From NCBI GenBank assembly GCA_017893485.1, contig CM030366.1, positions 187,471,947 to 187,535,946 on the forward strand: a DNA stretch of 64,000 bases, written 5' to 3'. The notes beneath the pieces were generated by a model that had not been told where the DNA came from, searched no databases, and was given only the letters and a program-made list of their open reading frames with translations. The DNA is from Hemerocallis citrina (taxonomy: Eukaryota; Streptophyta; Magnoliopsida; Asparagales; Asphodelaceae). Each line of letters begins with the position of its first letter. Position 1 is the stretch's first letter. Positions 31,861 to 42,814 of this stretch are shown here, in pieces. Both the position numbers and the translations under genes were made by a program.

Positions 31861-33096
31861 ATGTAAACTTAACCCTCGACAAAGAATTTTCAAGAATATT
31901 AAAAGATGAAGTTTACCAACATGCAATACAGATTAAGTCAGAAATTAACTATTATTAATTGGTTTGATGGATTTTCAAGATAACAAAGAGTTAACAAGCC
32001 CAATTAAAGATTCAATCCTAACAATCAATAATTATACCTAAATATTCTTAGCAAGTAAAATATGCAATAAAGATTCGAACTCTAATTAGCAAGTAGACGC
32101 ACTCACTCTCAATATTCGTGGACGACAAATAAATCAAATAATATCATAGAGATGATAAAGCAGTAATGCAAATATTTGAGAAGTGATAAGAGTTTACCGG
32201 AATTGTAGATAGGGCATAGTCGCTCAGGGTTGTTGTCGCAAGAGGCGGCGGTAAGACAGGTAGCAGCGACAGGGGAGTGCGGGGCGAAGGAGGTCGGCGC
32301 TCGGAGGTGGAGTCGCGCGGCTGCAACGAGGTGGGGAACAATAAGGTGAAGGCGAAGGCTGTCGGCGGTTGAAGAGGGAGAGGACAGTGGGGTTGACGAG
32401 TTGCTGTGGTGAAGGTTGGCAGGAGTGGAGGCAGTAGAGGAGGGTGGAGATGCAGGGCTAGCAATGGGTTGCGGATGAAGGGGCAGCGATGGTGGAATTG
32501 CTGCAGTTCCGTTGGTGGGGCGTTCGGGCGGCGCTCGGTGAGGAGCAGCAAGAGTGTTGCCGGTTTGGGTTGTGAACTTCGAGGTGAAGGTGATGATCGG
32601 AGGAGGAACTCGGTGCAGGAGCTGGATGGCGATGATGGAGACGGCGGTGGGTTTGGCAGCGGTGGTGGTCGCAAGGTTGGGGGTGAAGGAGCTCGGGAAT
32701 GGGTTCGAAGGTGGCGGCTGAGAGAAGATGATGGTAGGGGTGCTTAGGATTTAATTAATTAGGGTTTGGAGGTTGGATAAAGGATTTGGTGATTTTGGTG
32801 TAGTTTAGAGTTTATCACAAACCCTAATAGTTCATTAGGATTTCCGACAAATCCTAATAATTCTTTCAATTGTCTCGTACAAAAAGAGGGATGAAGAGCA
32901 ATAACTCAACACAATAATTTTTTTAATCAAGAATAGCATACTTTCTCATTATTCTCAAGGCCTATATATAGGCTCAAAAGAAATCTCATACAAATCTCCA
33001 AAAATTCTAATGCATAAAATAAAGGGTACAAATTGCAAAACTACTACATAGGGCTAAATCTCAAAATAAAACAAAATGGAACTGTTGTCCTCATCA
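31861..33096 (-). mobile_element. solo-LTR-like insertion in module Q copy 3
   Basis: The 6-bp duplication AGAGAT flanks it (31855-31860 and 33097-33102). On the minus strand it starts TGATGAGGACAACAG, has a TATATATAGG core near 32972, and a GC-rich stretch (32200-32750) with low-complexity Pro/Ser frames that I do not call genes. A diverged second copy begins at 53957 on the plus strand. No gag or pol. Confidence 0.6.
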
Positions 33097-33260
33097 AGAG
33101 ATCAGAAGAAAAAAGAGGAAACAAAGAAATTGGATAAAAATAAAACCTTGAAAGTGAAAATTGACATGAACTATTTGCACGGTAGTGTCTCCAAGTCTCC
33201 ATTGCAAGGAATTTATGCATTTTAAAAGAATCTTGCTATATATATATATATATATATATA

Positions 33261-33320
33261 CTTTTTGGAGTTAATGAAAACTATGTAGTTGGCTAGATAG
33301 TTTTCGTTAACTCCAAAAAG
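33261..33320. repeat. 60-bp near-perfect hairpin next to (TA)n
   Basis: CTTTTTGGAGTTAATGAAAA and its inverted copy form a 24-bp stem with one mismatch around a 12-nt loop, starting at the last TA of a (TA)n tract (33237-33260). The stem sequence recurs once as a direct repeat near 33458-33485. Confidence 0.8.
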
Positions 33321-33574
33321 TAGTAGTTAATACTTTCTAGCCACATTCAACTAGACCCACCATGTATTATATTAACTTTATACCTCTCACCTTTTCAAAA
33401 TTTGACCGGCTCCGATTTAAAGAAAATGAAAGGTGTATGATGTGTTAACTAATATTTTTTTGGAATTAATGGAAACTATGTAGTCGTATATATAGTTCAA
33501 TGATCATGTGAAAACTTCGGTGAGAACCACATGTGAATTTTTTTGGGGGATAAATTGAAAATCCCGAATCATTC

Positions 33575-33577
<3 letters not shown>

Positions 33578-33640
<63 letters not shown>
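33578..33640. repeat. (TA)n microsatellite, ~31 units
   Basis: Uninterrupted TA run between a partial copy (33496-33577) and a longer copy (from 33641) of the same MITE end (GTTCTATGATCATGTGAG). Confidence 0.95.
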
Positions 33641-33643
<3 letters not shown>

Positions 33644-34290
33644 CTATGATCATGTGAGAACTTCGGTGAGAACCACATGTGAATTTTTTTGGGGGATATA
33701 AATTTAAAAAATCCAAATCATTCACTCTGATCTACATGTCTAAATTAGTCTGCGGATGAAAAATCATGTTATTTGAGATTTGTTTGTTCATGCATTAAAG
33801 TGTTATAAATAGTAGGTTGAATATCGTTATTTTTTACTAGTAATCTACACGTGCAATGCACGTTCTAATTAAAAATATATTTATATAGTAAATAATAAGA
33901 CGTAATCTGGCCTCGACCTTGAGACCTCCCTTTACTCATCACACACTCTTTACAAATTACCCCTAGTGGCACAAATTTTTATTTTATGAGTGTCACTTTT
34001 ATAAATAATTATGTCGTAAATAAATTTGAACTTTGAGGGTATCATCATAACTAACAATAGTTGAGTAAATAAATGGTTAATATAACTCACACTTAAAAAT
34101 GAATGGTTGAGATTAGATGGTTGAATGTCTACAATTGACAACCCCAACTCTCCCATTATAATATTAGAGATAATGACATGATGGATGAACAAATGAATTT
34201 CTTGATTTTAAATACTTAGACTAATTTAGTTATGGTAAACAATGTAAACGGTTCAGATCATCCATGTGATGACAATAGTTATATATGGGG
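33641..34290. mobile_element. TA-flanked MITE split by a Helitron
   Basis: Left part 33641-33836 and right part 34171-34290 together match the inverted copy of the MITE at 34287-34684. The break is exactly at the Helitron. Confidence 0.75.
33837..34170 (-). mobile_element. 334-bp non-autonomous Helitron
   Basis: On the minus strand it starts TCTCTAATATTATAATGGG and ends with the hairpin ACGTGCATTGCACGT, 10 further bases and CTAG. It sits between A (33836) and T (34171), the Helitron target. The neighbouring MITE copy at 34287 (inverted) has the same flanks joined without an insert, an empty site. No coding sequence for Rep/helicase. Confidence 0.9.
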
Positions 34291-34684
34291 AGTGATCATG
34301 TGAGAACTTGTTCTCACGATAATTTTCGTGTGAACTCTTTACATAGCCGATCATGTGAGAACTAGTTCTCACGATAAGCCATCTCATGGATAATCTGAAC
34401 TGTTCACATTGTTTATAATGACTAAATTAGTCTAAATATGTAAAATCTAGTTATTTGAAATTCATCTGTCCATCCATCTTGTCATTATAAAAAATAATGA
34501 TATTCAGCCTTGCAATTTGTAATACTTAAATGTTTGGACAAACAAATCTCAAATAACTTGATTTCTCATTCGTAGACTAATTTAGACGTGTAGATCAAAA
34601 TGAACGGTTCAGATTTTTCAATTTATTTCCCAAAAAAAGTTCACACATGGTTCTCACCAAAGGAATTCTTACATGATCATAGCC
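34287..34684. mobile_element. TA-flanked foldback MITE, intact copy
   Basis: Ends are inverted (AGTGATCATGTGAGAAC at left, ATTCTTACATGATCATAGCCC at right) with arms of about 180 bp. A short TA tract abuts each side. Confidence 0.75.
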
Positions 34685-34899
34685 CTATATATATATACCA
34701 AAGGAGTTCTTGCACGATTATACTATATTAAGTATTTTGAACACGATGAACGGTTCGGGTCGTTCATAGGATGATACTACCATGGCGAGCTCTCACACCT
34801 TAGGGTGATTTTTGACCTCTCTTGAAGACATCCTCTCGCGCACAAAGGAAAAGAGGGTTTCACACGCATTTGGGAGAGCTTGTCTTCACATGTAAACCG

Positions 34900-35170
34900 T
34901 TTAAGTTAGATAAATTTTGTAAAATTTAATTGATCAATTCATTTTTTTAAATAATTACAATAATTTTTTTTAATAAAATGAAATATTTAAATATAACTTT
35001 TTAATTAAAGAATAGCCTATACCAGAAGTCCGATACACCAATCCGAAACTGCCGATTTGGCCGATACCGATCCTAATACCAAGATTTTTGGTGACCCGAT
35101 CCAGATCCAATCGTGATACCAAAATTTTTGGCAACCCCGCCAAAATTTGAACCTTGATCCAAGTAACATT
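34900..35170. repeat. dispersed repeat shared with the insertion at 26599
   Basis: CTGCCGAT..CCGAT, AATACCAAGATTTTTGG and TTTGAACCTTG recur in the same order as near 27225-27310. Class unknown. Confidence 0.45.
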
Positions 35171-35396
35171 ATTCATTTGTAACTATAAGAGTTACTTTGG
35201 GCTAGGTAGTAATTATCGTGAACACTAGACCAAACCCTTATGGAGAAGTATTTGGGTGAGGAACCGAGGATAACTGCGAAAGAGTACATGAATTTTCAAA
35301 TAACAATACTAATCCAGGACTACGCCAATTTTGCATAACAAATAAACTAGTAATAGCACTACCAATATTTTAGTCTCGTTTGTTTCACTACTTATC

Positions 35397-35445
35397 GGGT
35401 AAAAGTCTTGAAACCCCCATATTGTATCATTTTAACAATGAACCC

Positions 35446-35476
<31 letters not shown>

Positions 35477-35747
35477 AAAGTGACATCATCTCCCTTTTTT
35501 ATTTTTCTGATATATGAAGTGACCAAAATACCCCTACACTAAAATTAAAAAAATCCTCACCCCCTTCTCTCCCTCTCTCTCCACTAACTTTTTCTCTTTT
35601 TCTTTTTGGGATAGTGTAGGGGGTATTTTGGTCATATCATAGAACAGAAAATTATAAAAAGAGAAGACGCCATGCGGGGGTCATTTGATCGAAATGAAAC
35701 AATAAGGGGTTTTTAAATTTTTATTTTTGGACCAAACCATTTTACCC
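35397..35747. mobile_element. 351-bp foldback MITE in the intron of the TPR gene
   Basis: Terminal GGGTAAAA and TTTTACCC, with an inner inverted pair GACCAAAATACCCCTACACT and its complement. The left arm contains a run of 24 C then 13 A (35443-35479). No target duplication is clear. It lies 76 bp upstream of the terminal exon. Confidence 0.75.
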
Positions 35748-35823
35748 TATAATTTGCTTAGCCTATTCCCAACTCCTTGTTACTTGTTAACAACATGCAT
35801 GTAACTTTATGACATTTGATTAG

Positions 35824-36105
35824 GTATACAATGCACTCGGAGTAAGCTATGTACGCGAAGACAAGCTAGACAAGGGGATCACTCAATTTGAAACTGCAGT
35901 AAAGCTCCAACCTGGCTACGTTACTGCATGGAACAACCTAGGAGACGCCTATGAGAAGAGAAAAGACTTGAGGGCTGCCTTAAAAGCATTTGAAGAAGTA
36001 CTACTCTTTGATCCCAATAACAAGGTAGCTCGCCCACGCCGAGATGCATTGAGAGATCGTGTCCAAATGTACAAAGGAGTGCCACTCAAATCAGAAGACC
36101 GTTAG
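35824..36105 (+). CDS. PYG7: host gene, terminal exon: TPR protein resembling PYG7
   Basis: Follows an acceptor (ACATTTGATTAG, AG at 35822-35823), begins in phase 0 and ends at TAG 36103-36105, 93 residues. It holds two consecutive TPR helical pairs: [28 protein letters not shown], then [27 protein letters not shown], followed by a basic end ([20 protein letters not shown]). This matches the C-terminal end of plant PYG7, the relative of cyanobacterial Ycf37, a thylakoid TPR protein needed for photosystem I accumulation. The reading frame is clean. No upstream exons were found between the transposons to the left, so either the preceding intron is very long or the gene is broken. Other chloroplast TPR proteins are less likely. 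Confidence 0.75.
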   Translation, partial: VYNALGVSYVREDKLDKGITQFETAVKLQPGYVTAWNNLGDAYEKRKDLRAALKAFEEVLLFDPNNKVARPRRDALRDRVQMYKGVPLKSEDR

Positions 36106-37649
36106 TCGTGGCTCACTTTGCATATACATCATCATGATCTAATTTTTGACTTGAGATGTTTTTGCTGCCTGTACTTGAGAAATAATCATACAGCATAGTA
36201 GAACCTTAGTACAAGCTCTTAAAATAAGCTATAAGTTTATGATTATGTTGCAATTTGTTGATATCATGAGGAGAATATTATGAACGCAGGGTTTTATATC
36301 AAGATTTGGCTTATTTTGAAGATTTTCTAGGTTATATATATATAGATATATATGTGTGTGTGTGACCATGTTATGCAGTGAATAAGGCCGATAATTTCAA
36401 CATTCTCCCATAATAAGGGAAGCTGTCTGAGTATTTTAGCTAGGTGCTCCACTTCCTCTAGTTTTCTCCCCTTCCCTCAATATGTGGGCTTTTGAGAGAT
36501 TGTACAGGTTGCCACTCATTGTGAACTTACTTTTGCAACTTTCTTTTTGAATGCATATGATAGAAGTGGAAAAAATTGGTTGGTAGCCATCTTGTCCAGT
36601 TTAAAATGAGAGTAGTGGAGCAAGAGTATCATGGCAATGTTAAAGTGCTCTGGTAATACAACTTATTTCAATTCACACCTTTTGGACATGAATTGACATT
36701 TGCAATGGATGTTAACGGTTCCATCAATTAGAAAGAGCAATAGTATCATAGTTAATTGACCAAAGAAGAGTTGACAAACCAAGTTATATAGGATATAACA
36801 GTAGTTAGTCCTAACGTAGATGAGTGAAGGGAAATGAATTCATGTCACTAATCCTTCTAAAGACTATCATATGGTTGTTATTCTGAGCGTAATATTTTAT
36901 GCGCGCGCCGGAGTTTTTTTCTTTTTTTTCTCCAGAAAATAGAAAAACTATACGCAGTGCGCGCTGTAGGCGGACCTGAAGGCTGCTAGAGGATGTGTAG
37001 GGGTGGACATCTAAGCGTGCTCCTCTTCTTTTTCTTCAGATTGATGGTTGCTAGAATCGTTCTACAGGCGGAATTCCGGGAACAGGGGGCTTGAACCTTT
37101 TTTTGTTTTGTTACTATAATGTCGTATTAATTAATATAATAATTTTGACACACTTGTTTTCCTTAAATGCTAATTAGAATCTTTTATTTCTTTTTTCAAC
37201 TTTTAATGTCTTAAAATGGGTAATAATTTGCAGTATATCTATTTTTTTGATTTCGGGCTAAAAATGGTGGATCTGTAATTGGGTGAACTGCAGTATATCA
37301 TCTAGTACAAGATATTTCGGACTACATGAAAAACACATCGCAGATGTGCATTGGATTCAGTATGTTCCCCTTTTCGTTAAGTGCAGGAAGAGCAAAACGT
37401 GAGAAGATGTTCAAATATTGATGAATCCTAACTATTTACCCTGACCTGAGGTTCTCCATACTTCAGATGTTTCATTAAATGGAGACTGGATATGCAAATA
37501 GTGTTAGACGCAAATAAACAAGCAAGGGAAATTTCAGCCTTCATTTCCCTTCTTCCTCATTCTATGCTGTCTTATTTGTCTAAATTGCCTCAACTAAATC
37601 TTTAACTTGGAAGATAAATTGATTTGGCTACCTAATCCCTGTGTGTTGG
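36106..37649. other. 3' UTR and intergenic sequence
   Basis: Probable 3' UTR of the TPR gene for the first few hundred bases, with an imperfect TA/GT tract near 36335-36365. Nothing else is supported. Confidence 0.4.
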
Positions 37650-38945
37650 TTATACTGTGAATTTAAACAGCATACAATGTTTCTGCCAACTTTCACTCCC
37701 TCCCGCCAATTCGAGAATTTCAAGCCATCTGTAAGCTTTGGATCACACCTCGCATCCATAATTTCCTTTGGAAATTTCTTCATAACAAGTTGCCTACTAA
37801 GGAATTTCTTCAAGATAAAGGGATCCACATTAGCGACCCTACTTGTTTATTTGTGCTCTGCCAGCCGTGAAAACCAAGATCACCTTTTCTTCAATTGCAA
37901 TTTTCAGCTTAGACTGAAAGGAAATTTTCTTGACTTGCAATTGCTTTTCACCAACTCCTCAGATTTTGCTGTATGTGTCAGGAATTCGTTGCTGAGTTTG
38001 GCGAAAGTAGATCCAATGACGAATAATCAAACAAGTAGATCAAACCAAACACACAAAACACACAATGATTTGTCCCAGTTTGGTCAGGTATCTGGGGGAG
38101 AAATAAGAGAAATATTATTCAGCTAGAATAGATACAAAGTATTACATTCGCACCAAGAACATATCTATCTTTCAAGCCTCATTAGATGATAATCTGCTGT
38201 TTACAATGGAGAATTCTCTCAACTGCTCTTTACAATGAAATATTCTTTTGCCTCTCAAGGGGGCAAGAGAGAAACCCTAAGTTGTAGTCTTGATATATTA
38301 GCCGTCCGATATATCCTGAATAAAGAGTCACACGATAAAACCGTATGATCTAACTTGGAGAGAAAGAAATACCCGAAACAGAACAGTCCATACCCAATCT
38401 ATTTGGAATCTCGCGCCGCTCAACCCCAAACATAGAGCTAGGACAGTCGATTGCCCTTGGGGACAATTGACTGTAAAGCTGTTGCTGCTATTGCTAATTC
38501 TTCCATCGGCGCTTGAACATCTTCTCGCTTCATCTTCTTCTTTTTCTCATTGAACTTAATAGTATGCCAGATATAAAATGCAAGACTATGGTTATGCTCT
38601 CTTCCTGAGGAAGCCTAATATTATTGACTTTGTGGTTGGCACCGCTTATGCGCAATTCCTCTGGATGCTTTGGAACAAGAGAAATGAAATCACCTTTTCA
38701 GCAGAAACTGGTCTCACTACTAATCCTTTCTCGCTATCTAGATGGAGTTGGTTTACTTGCAAGGATTCTATCATTGAACATATTTCTCTACACAGGGACA
38801 AGCTCAAGAGATCAAGTGATGCTGATCTCTTATGGTTTAAAAAGCATCACATCTAGAAATATTCATCCTTAGTCTTCTGTTCTATATTCACCCTTTTGTT
38901 CTTATTTGTAATTGGTATTGTACCTACGAGCGTATCGCCTTGACA
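37650..38945 (+). pseudogene. L1 LINE 3' fragment with an insertion
   Basis: An RVT zinc-knuckle region is visible (NFLWKFLHNKLPTKEF, then PTCLFCALPA, near 37760-37870, then DHLFFNCNF after a frameshift). A C-terminal LINE segment follows at 38605-38855 (VVGTAYAQFLWMLWNKRNEI). Between them about 38000-38575 is unrelated sequence, containing CAGTCGATTG and CAATTGACTG 21 bp apart (38443-38473). Non-functional. Confidence 0.75.
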
Positions 38946-40329
38946 TTTTACAACCCACGAAAAAAACAAAAGCAAGCTGAACTTTAGTGATAATTAAGAA
39001 AAGGTGCCGAGCTAATACATTAAAGGTTAAACGTTCTTCTAACTTATTACTGATTAAACACTCGTTAGATTCAACTAAAGAAATACCTCAATGATTACCT
39101 TGAAATAAATATCCCCTTCAAGTCCTCAATGGAGTACATTCTATATATATTGGCTTTAGGGAATTCAACTTATATGACTTAAAAAATACACATTCAAAAA
39201 AGGGCTCGATTCATGTGATGAGCTCGCCCGCTGAGTGAATTGGACTTGCTTGATTGGGTAGCGATGTGACGCGATTGGAAGCCTCAATTATGTATGTCTT
39301 CGCGCATCTGAACGATCAGACGATCAAAAATTGAGCGGAGGTGGTGGCTGTGTATGTGCACATGTTAAGATATGTATGAATTCTTACTTTTGCTCTCCTT
39401 TCTCTATTTAAAAATGGAGAAAGGAAAGAGATGGTACATTCTCTCTCCTATTAGCATAATATATCGATATGATGCCGTTGAGTTGAAAATATTGATAGGC
39501 AACTTAGATATAACTATTTCTACTACTGCTAATATAAGATATCATTCCCAATGTTAATAAAAAATTTACATTTAATAAAGTAAGCAAAAATATAATCTAA
39601 TAAAAAATTTCTAGTAGTATATATTTTTTTAGATTTAACAAAATATAGAGATCACATATATTCTTAGGGATTTACCGCACACAATTTTATGAGTTGTATA
39701 TAAATCCACGCTCCGCTGACAAAAGCATCATCTAAGTTGTAAACTGCCAACAATTGAAGTTATACATATGGCAATAGTGAGGAGAAGAAAAAATTAGATA
39801 TACAAAACCCATTTAATAAGTAAAAGTCCCGATAATACTTACAAGCCCTCAAATATTACAACCATGCAAGCTTGTAGTCTTCTAATAAAAAAACATGGCA
39901 AACAACAAGAATAAGATATGTGACCCCAATGGAATACCAATGAAATAAATAAATAGAGAAAAGCAAAATTATTTTTGCTAAGGTACATCTACATAAAAGA
40001 TGATGTTTACTTTACAATGAATATTCCGGATCAGAGGATTCTATAATAAACAGAAAGAACTTAGCACAAATTTAGTTCAAATTTGTGAAAAAGTTAAATG
40101 AGGGAAGAGACTGAAGCATGACAGTTTCATTGTTCGGTTTTTTTTTTTTTTTTTTTTTTTTTCTGTATGGGAGAGAGGGAGAGAATTTGCAGTTGGATAG
40201 AAATTGGATTTGTTTGTTGATAGCTTTTAAGTTAATAATTCTTATCTATATCATAGAAGTTTTTTTAAAAAAATAAAAAGTATATAAATAAAGATCTCCA
40301 GCATCAGGGAAAAAACACACCAGTTCGTG
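38946..40329. other. intergenic, AT-rich
   Basis: No gene seen. A run of 25 T at 40138-40162 is the only notable feature. Confidence 0.4.
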
Positions 40330-40337
40330 TGTCTTTG

Positions 40338-41399
40338 TAGGACTGTTCATCGGTGCGAAACCGAACCGAACCGAAATTTTCGTTTTGGTAAATTTGAAAC
40401 CGAAATCCGAACCGAAACTGATAAAATTTGGTTTGAACTGAACCAAATTTTATCGGTTCGGTTCGGTTAATAACTGAACTAACCGAAATTTAACCGAATA
40501 AGCTAAGTATCGTAACCAGTGGTGCTGCATGTATCCAAAGCAAAAAAAAAAAACCTCGGTAATGGTATTAGCTCCATTAATCGTAATACACTCGTCGAAA
40601 CAAATACTATTTCCAAATTTTATTTTTTTTAAGGAAAAAAAAAAGAAGACAGTTTCTAACTGGACAAATTGATTGTTACAAAAAGAAATTAGACACATTG
40701 ATCAATATAAGGCAATATAGAGTAGATTCCAAATGGCAGTAAAAGTTTAACCAACTAGTAGATGCAATATTTAGCAGTAAATGAAGAGAAGTAAATGAAG
40801 AGATGTAGGATGATTTGACAGTGAAAGAACCTTTGCAGATAGGCTTCCAAAAAGGAAAATCTATATGCAGAGATAGTTGGAGGTTATTCTGTCTAGTTTC
40901 TAGAAAGATTAATAATAATACTAAAGTCATCACAATCGGACTCATGGACTGAAATTGTATGGGGATATGCAAAAGAACCGAACGTTAGAAGTGCTAGTTT
41001 AAATGGAAGGACTAAAAATGGTTGCTATCCAATAACTGAAGCAACGGCTCGCATCAAATTTGGTTTGAAAGCATTAACATTCTCGACATTAAATGAAAGA
41101 AGTGCTAGTTTAAATATATTGAATCTTTTACTAACCGTCTACGCTTCACCACAACCACCTCCGGAATTATCCGGGTATAATTTATTTTGGTCCAAAAAAA
41201 GTTCGGTTTTTTATTCGGTTCGGTTTATTTAGAAGCCAACCAAAAACCGAACCGAACTCTCTAAAAAAACTTCGGTTTGGATCAAAATCGAACCGAAAAC
41301 CGAAAAACTGAACCAACTTGATAAATTTCGGTTCGGTTCGGTTCGGTTCGGTTCGGTTCGGTTTTGTAATCAGTTTTAACCAAAGTATGGACAGCCCTA
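40338..41399. mobile_element. 1.06-kb non-autonomous hAT element (CCGAACCGAA family), copy 1
   Basis: Ends TAGGACTGTTCATCGG and AAGTATGGACAGCCCTA are inverted. The 8-bp duplication is TGTCTTTG (40330-40337) versus TATCTTTG (41400-41407), one mismatch. Subterminal regions are dense in ACCGAACCGA/TTCGGTTCGG. No transposase frame. Same family as 54853-55583. Confidence 0.85.
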
Positions 41400-41949
41400 T
41401 ATCTTTGTGAGTGCATTATATGCTATACTCTTTAAAATTGCCATGTGGCAGAGCAATTAAAACTTTGTTAAATGTCACATGGGGGAAGAAATAGAATTTG
41501 TCCATCTCTAAAAAATGTCTATGTTGAGACAGAAGAATCAAAACTCAGCCTTATTATATAGATGTCATGTAGCGGAAGAATGTGGCGGAAGTATTAGAAC
41601 TTGTCCATCTCTGAAAAATAATGTCTGTGGCACAAGCAAAAGTATCAAAACTCAATTATTTATATATATAATAGATTACTAAATATGAAACATACGGTAA
41701 ATATTCCACGAGGATAAATTCATTATCACTCAAAACCAAGCTCCTTGATATAACCATTGGCCGTGCTTGTATATATTTTTATTAGGGAATTTGGACATGC
41801 AAGCACAGATGCAAACCCAAGCTCAATCTCCTCTCTCGTCCACTTGCTTCATCAGGCAGGTATAGTTAGGATGCAGAGCTCTTATTAATGGACGAATATG
41901 TCTACATGAAATTTTCTGCAACCTATCGTGATAGGTTGTAATTAGTTAC
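41400..41949. other. intergenic
   Basis: No supported features beyond the 8-bp hAT target copy at its left edge. Confidence 0.35.
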
Positions 41950-42471
41950 TGATGTGGGTAAAAATCACAGCTAATCAGGATCGTGCGATCCTCCGCATGA
42001 ATCTCGAATATCTTAAAGGGCGAAGTAGTCATTTTTTACAACAACTACAACCCCACAACAAGAATATGGGTCGTCCATGGGCCCATCGCACCAACTCAGC
42101 CCACGAATAAAGAGAAACTGCAGCCTGATCAGGGAAGTTGACTAGCAATTTATGGTTAGCAACCAGATTCCCTAAAATCATGGAGATAATTAACCGTTCA
42201 AGATCCTTAATCAAAGAGATTGATTCAAACCAGTTAAGGAATCAGCTCCTCGACAGGCCTATAAATACAGACATCTTTTCTCAGTCACAGGTAATTAACA
42301 TTTTGCCCACTAAATCTAGGTTTTCACTTTTGGTGACTAGCTTGATTGTCGGAGGGTCTGTCGTTGGGATAACTCCCGGTGTTTCAGACTGTCTTTAAAA
42401 ATCTCAGACAACATCTCAGCCATCCATTCCACATACACAAATACTAGTCTGACATCAAAATCTGATCAACA
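41950..42471 (+). repeat. Tat-family LTR relic
   Basis: Starts TGATGTGGGTAAAAATCA and ends CTGATCAACA. It contains TATAAATACAGAC (42261) and GTCGGAGGGTCTG..CCCGGTGT, as in the LTR at 20948. Leader-like sequence beyond 42471 (to about 42580) is shared with the relic at 58258, so this is a truncated element and not a clean solo LTR. Confidence 0.7.
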
Positions 42472-42814
42472 GGTGAGATCTAAGTTTTTCATTCCAATAC
42501 AAAACCTCATCATCTGTTGCTTCCACACCCAAAAAAGCAGCATCAATTACAATCATCGTGTAAACACTTCTTTCTATCTTTCTTTCATGTAGTTCTTTTT
42601 CTTTTTCTTTCTCTCTCGATATATATAATATATTATGTATATCAGGCTTTACGCCATGATCATAATTAAAAAAACAAACAAACAAACAAAACACTCGGCA
42701 GATTAATTTTTTATAAGCGCAAGGGATGATGTTCTTAACTTATCGCAGTTAAATTCTTGAAATTTAGTATATTTCTTGAATGCATGCATTAAAGTTTAAC
42801 ATTAGGATATTGCT

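Noticed and set aside
32144..32747. Proline-rich minus-strand and glycine-rich plus-strand frames
   Set aside because: Low complexity on both strands of a GC-rich stretch inside a repeat; no domain.
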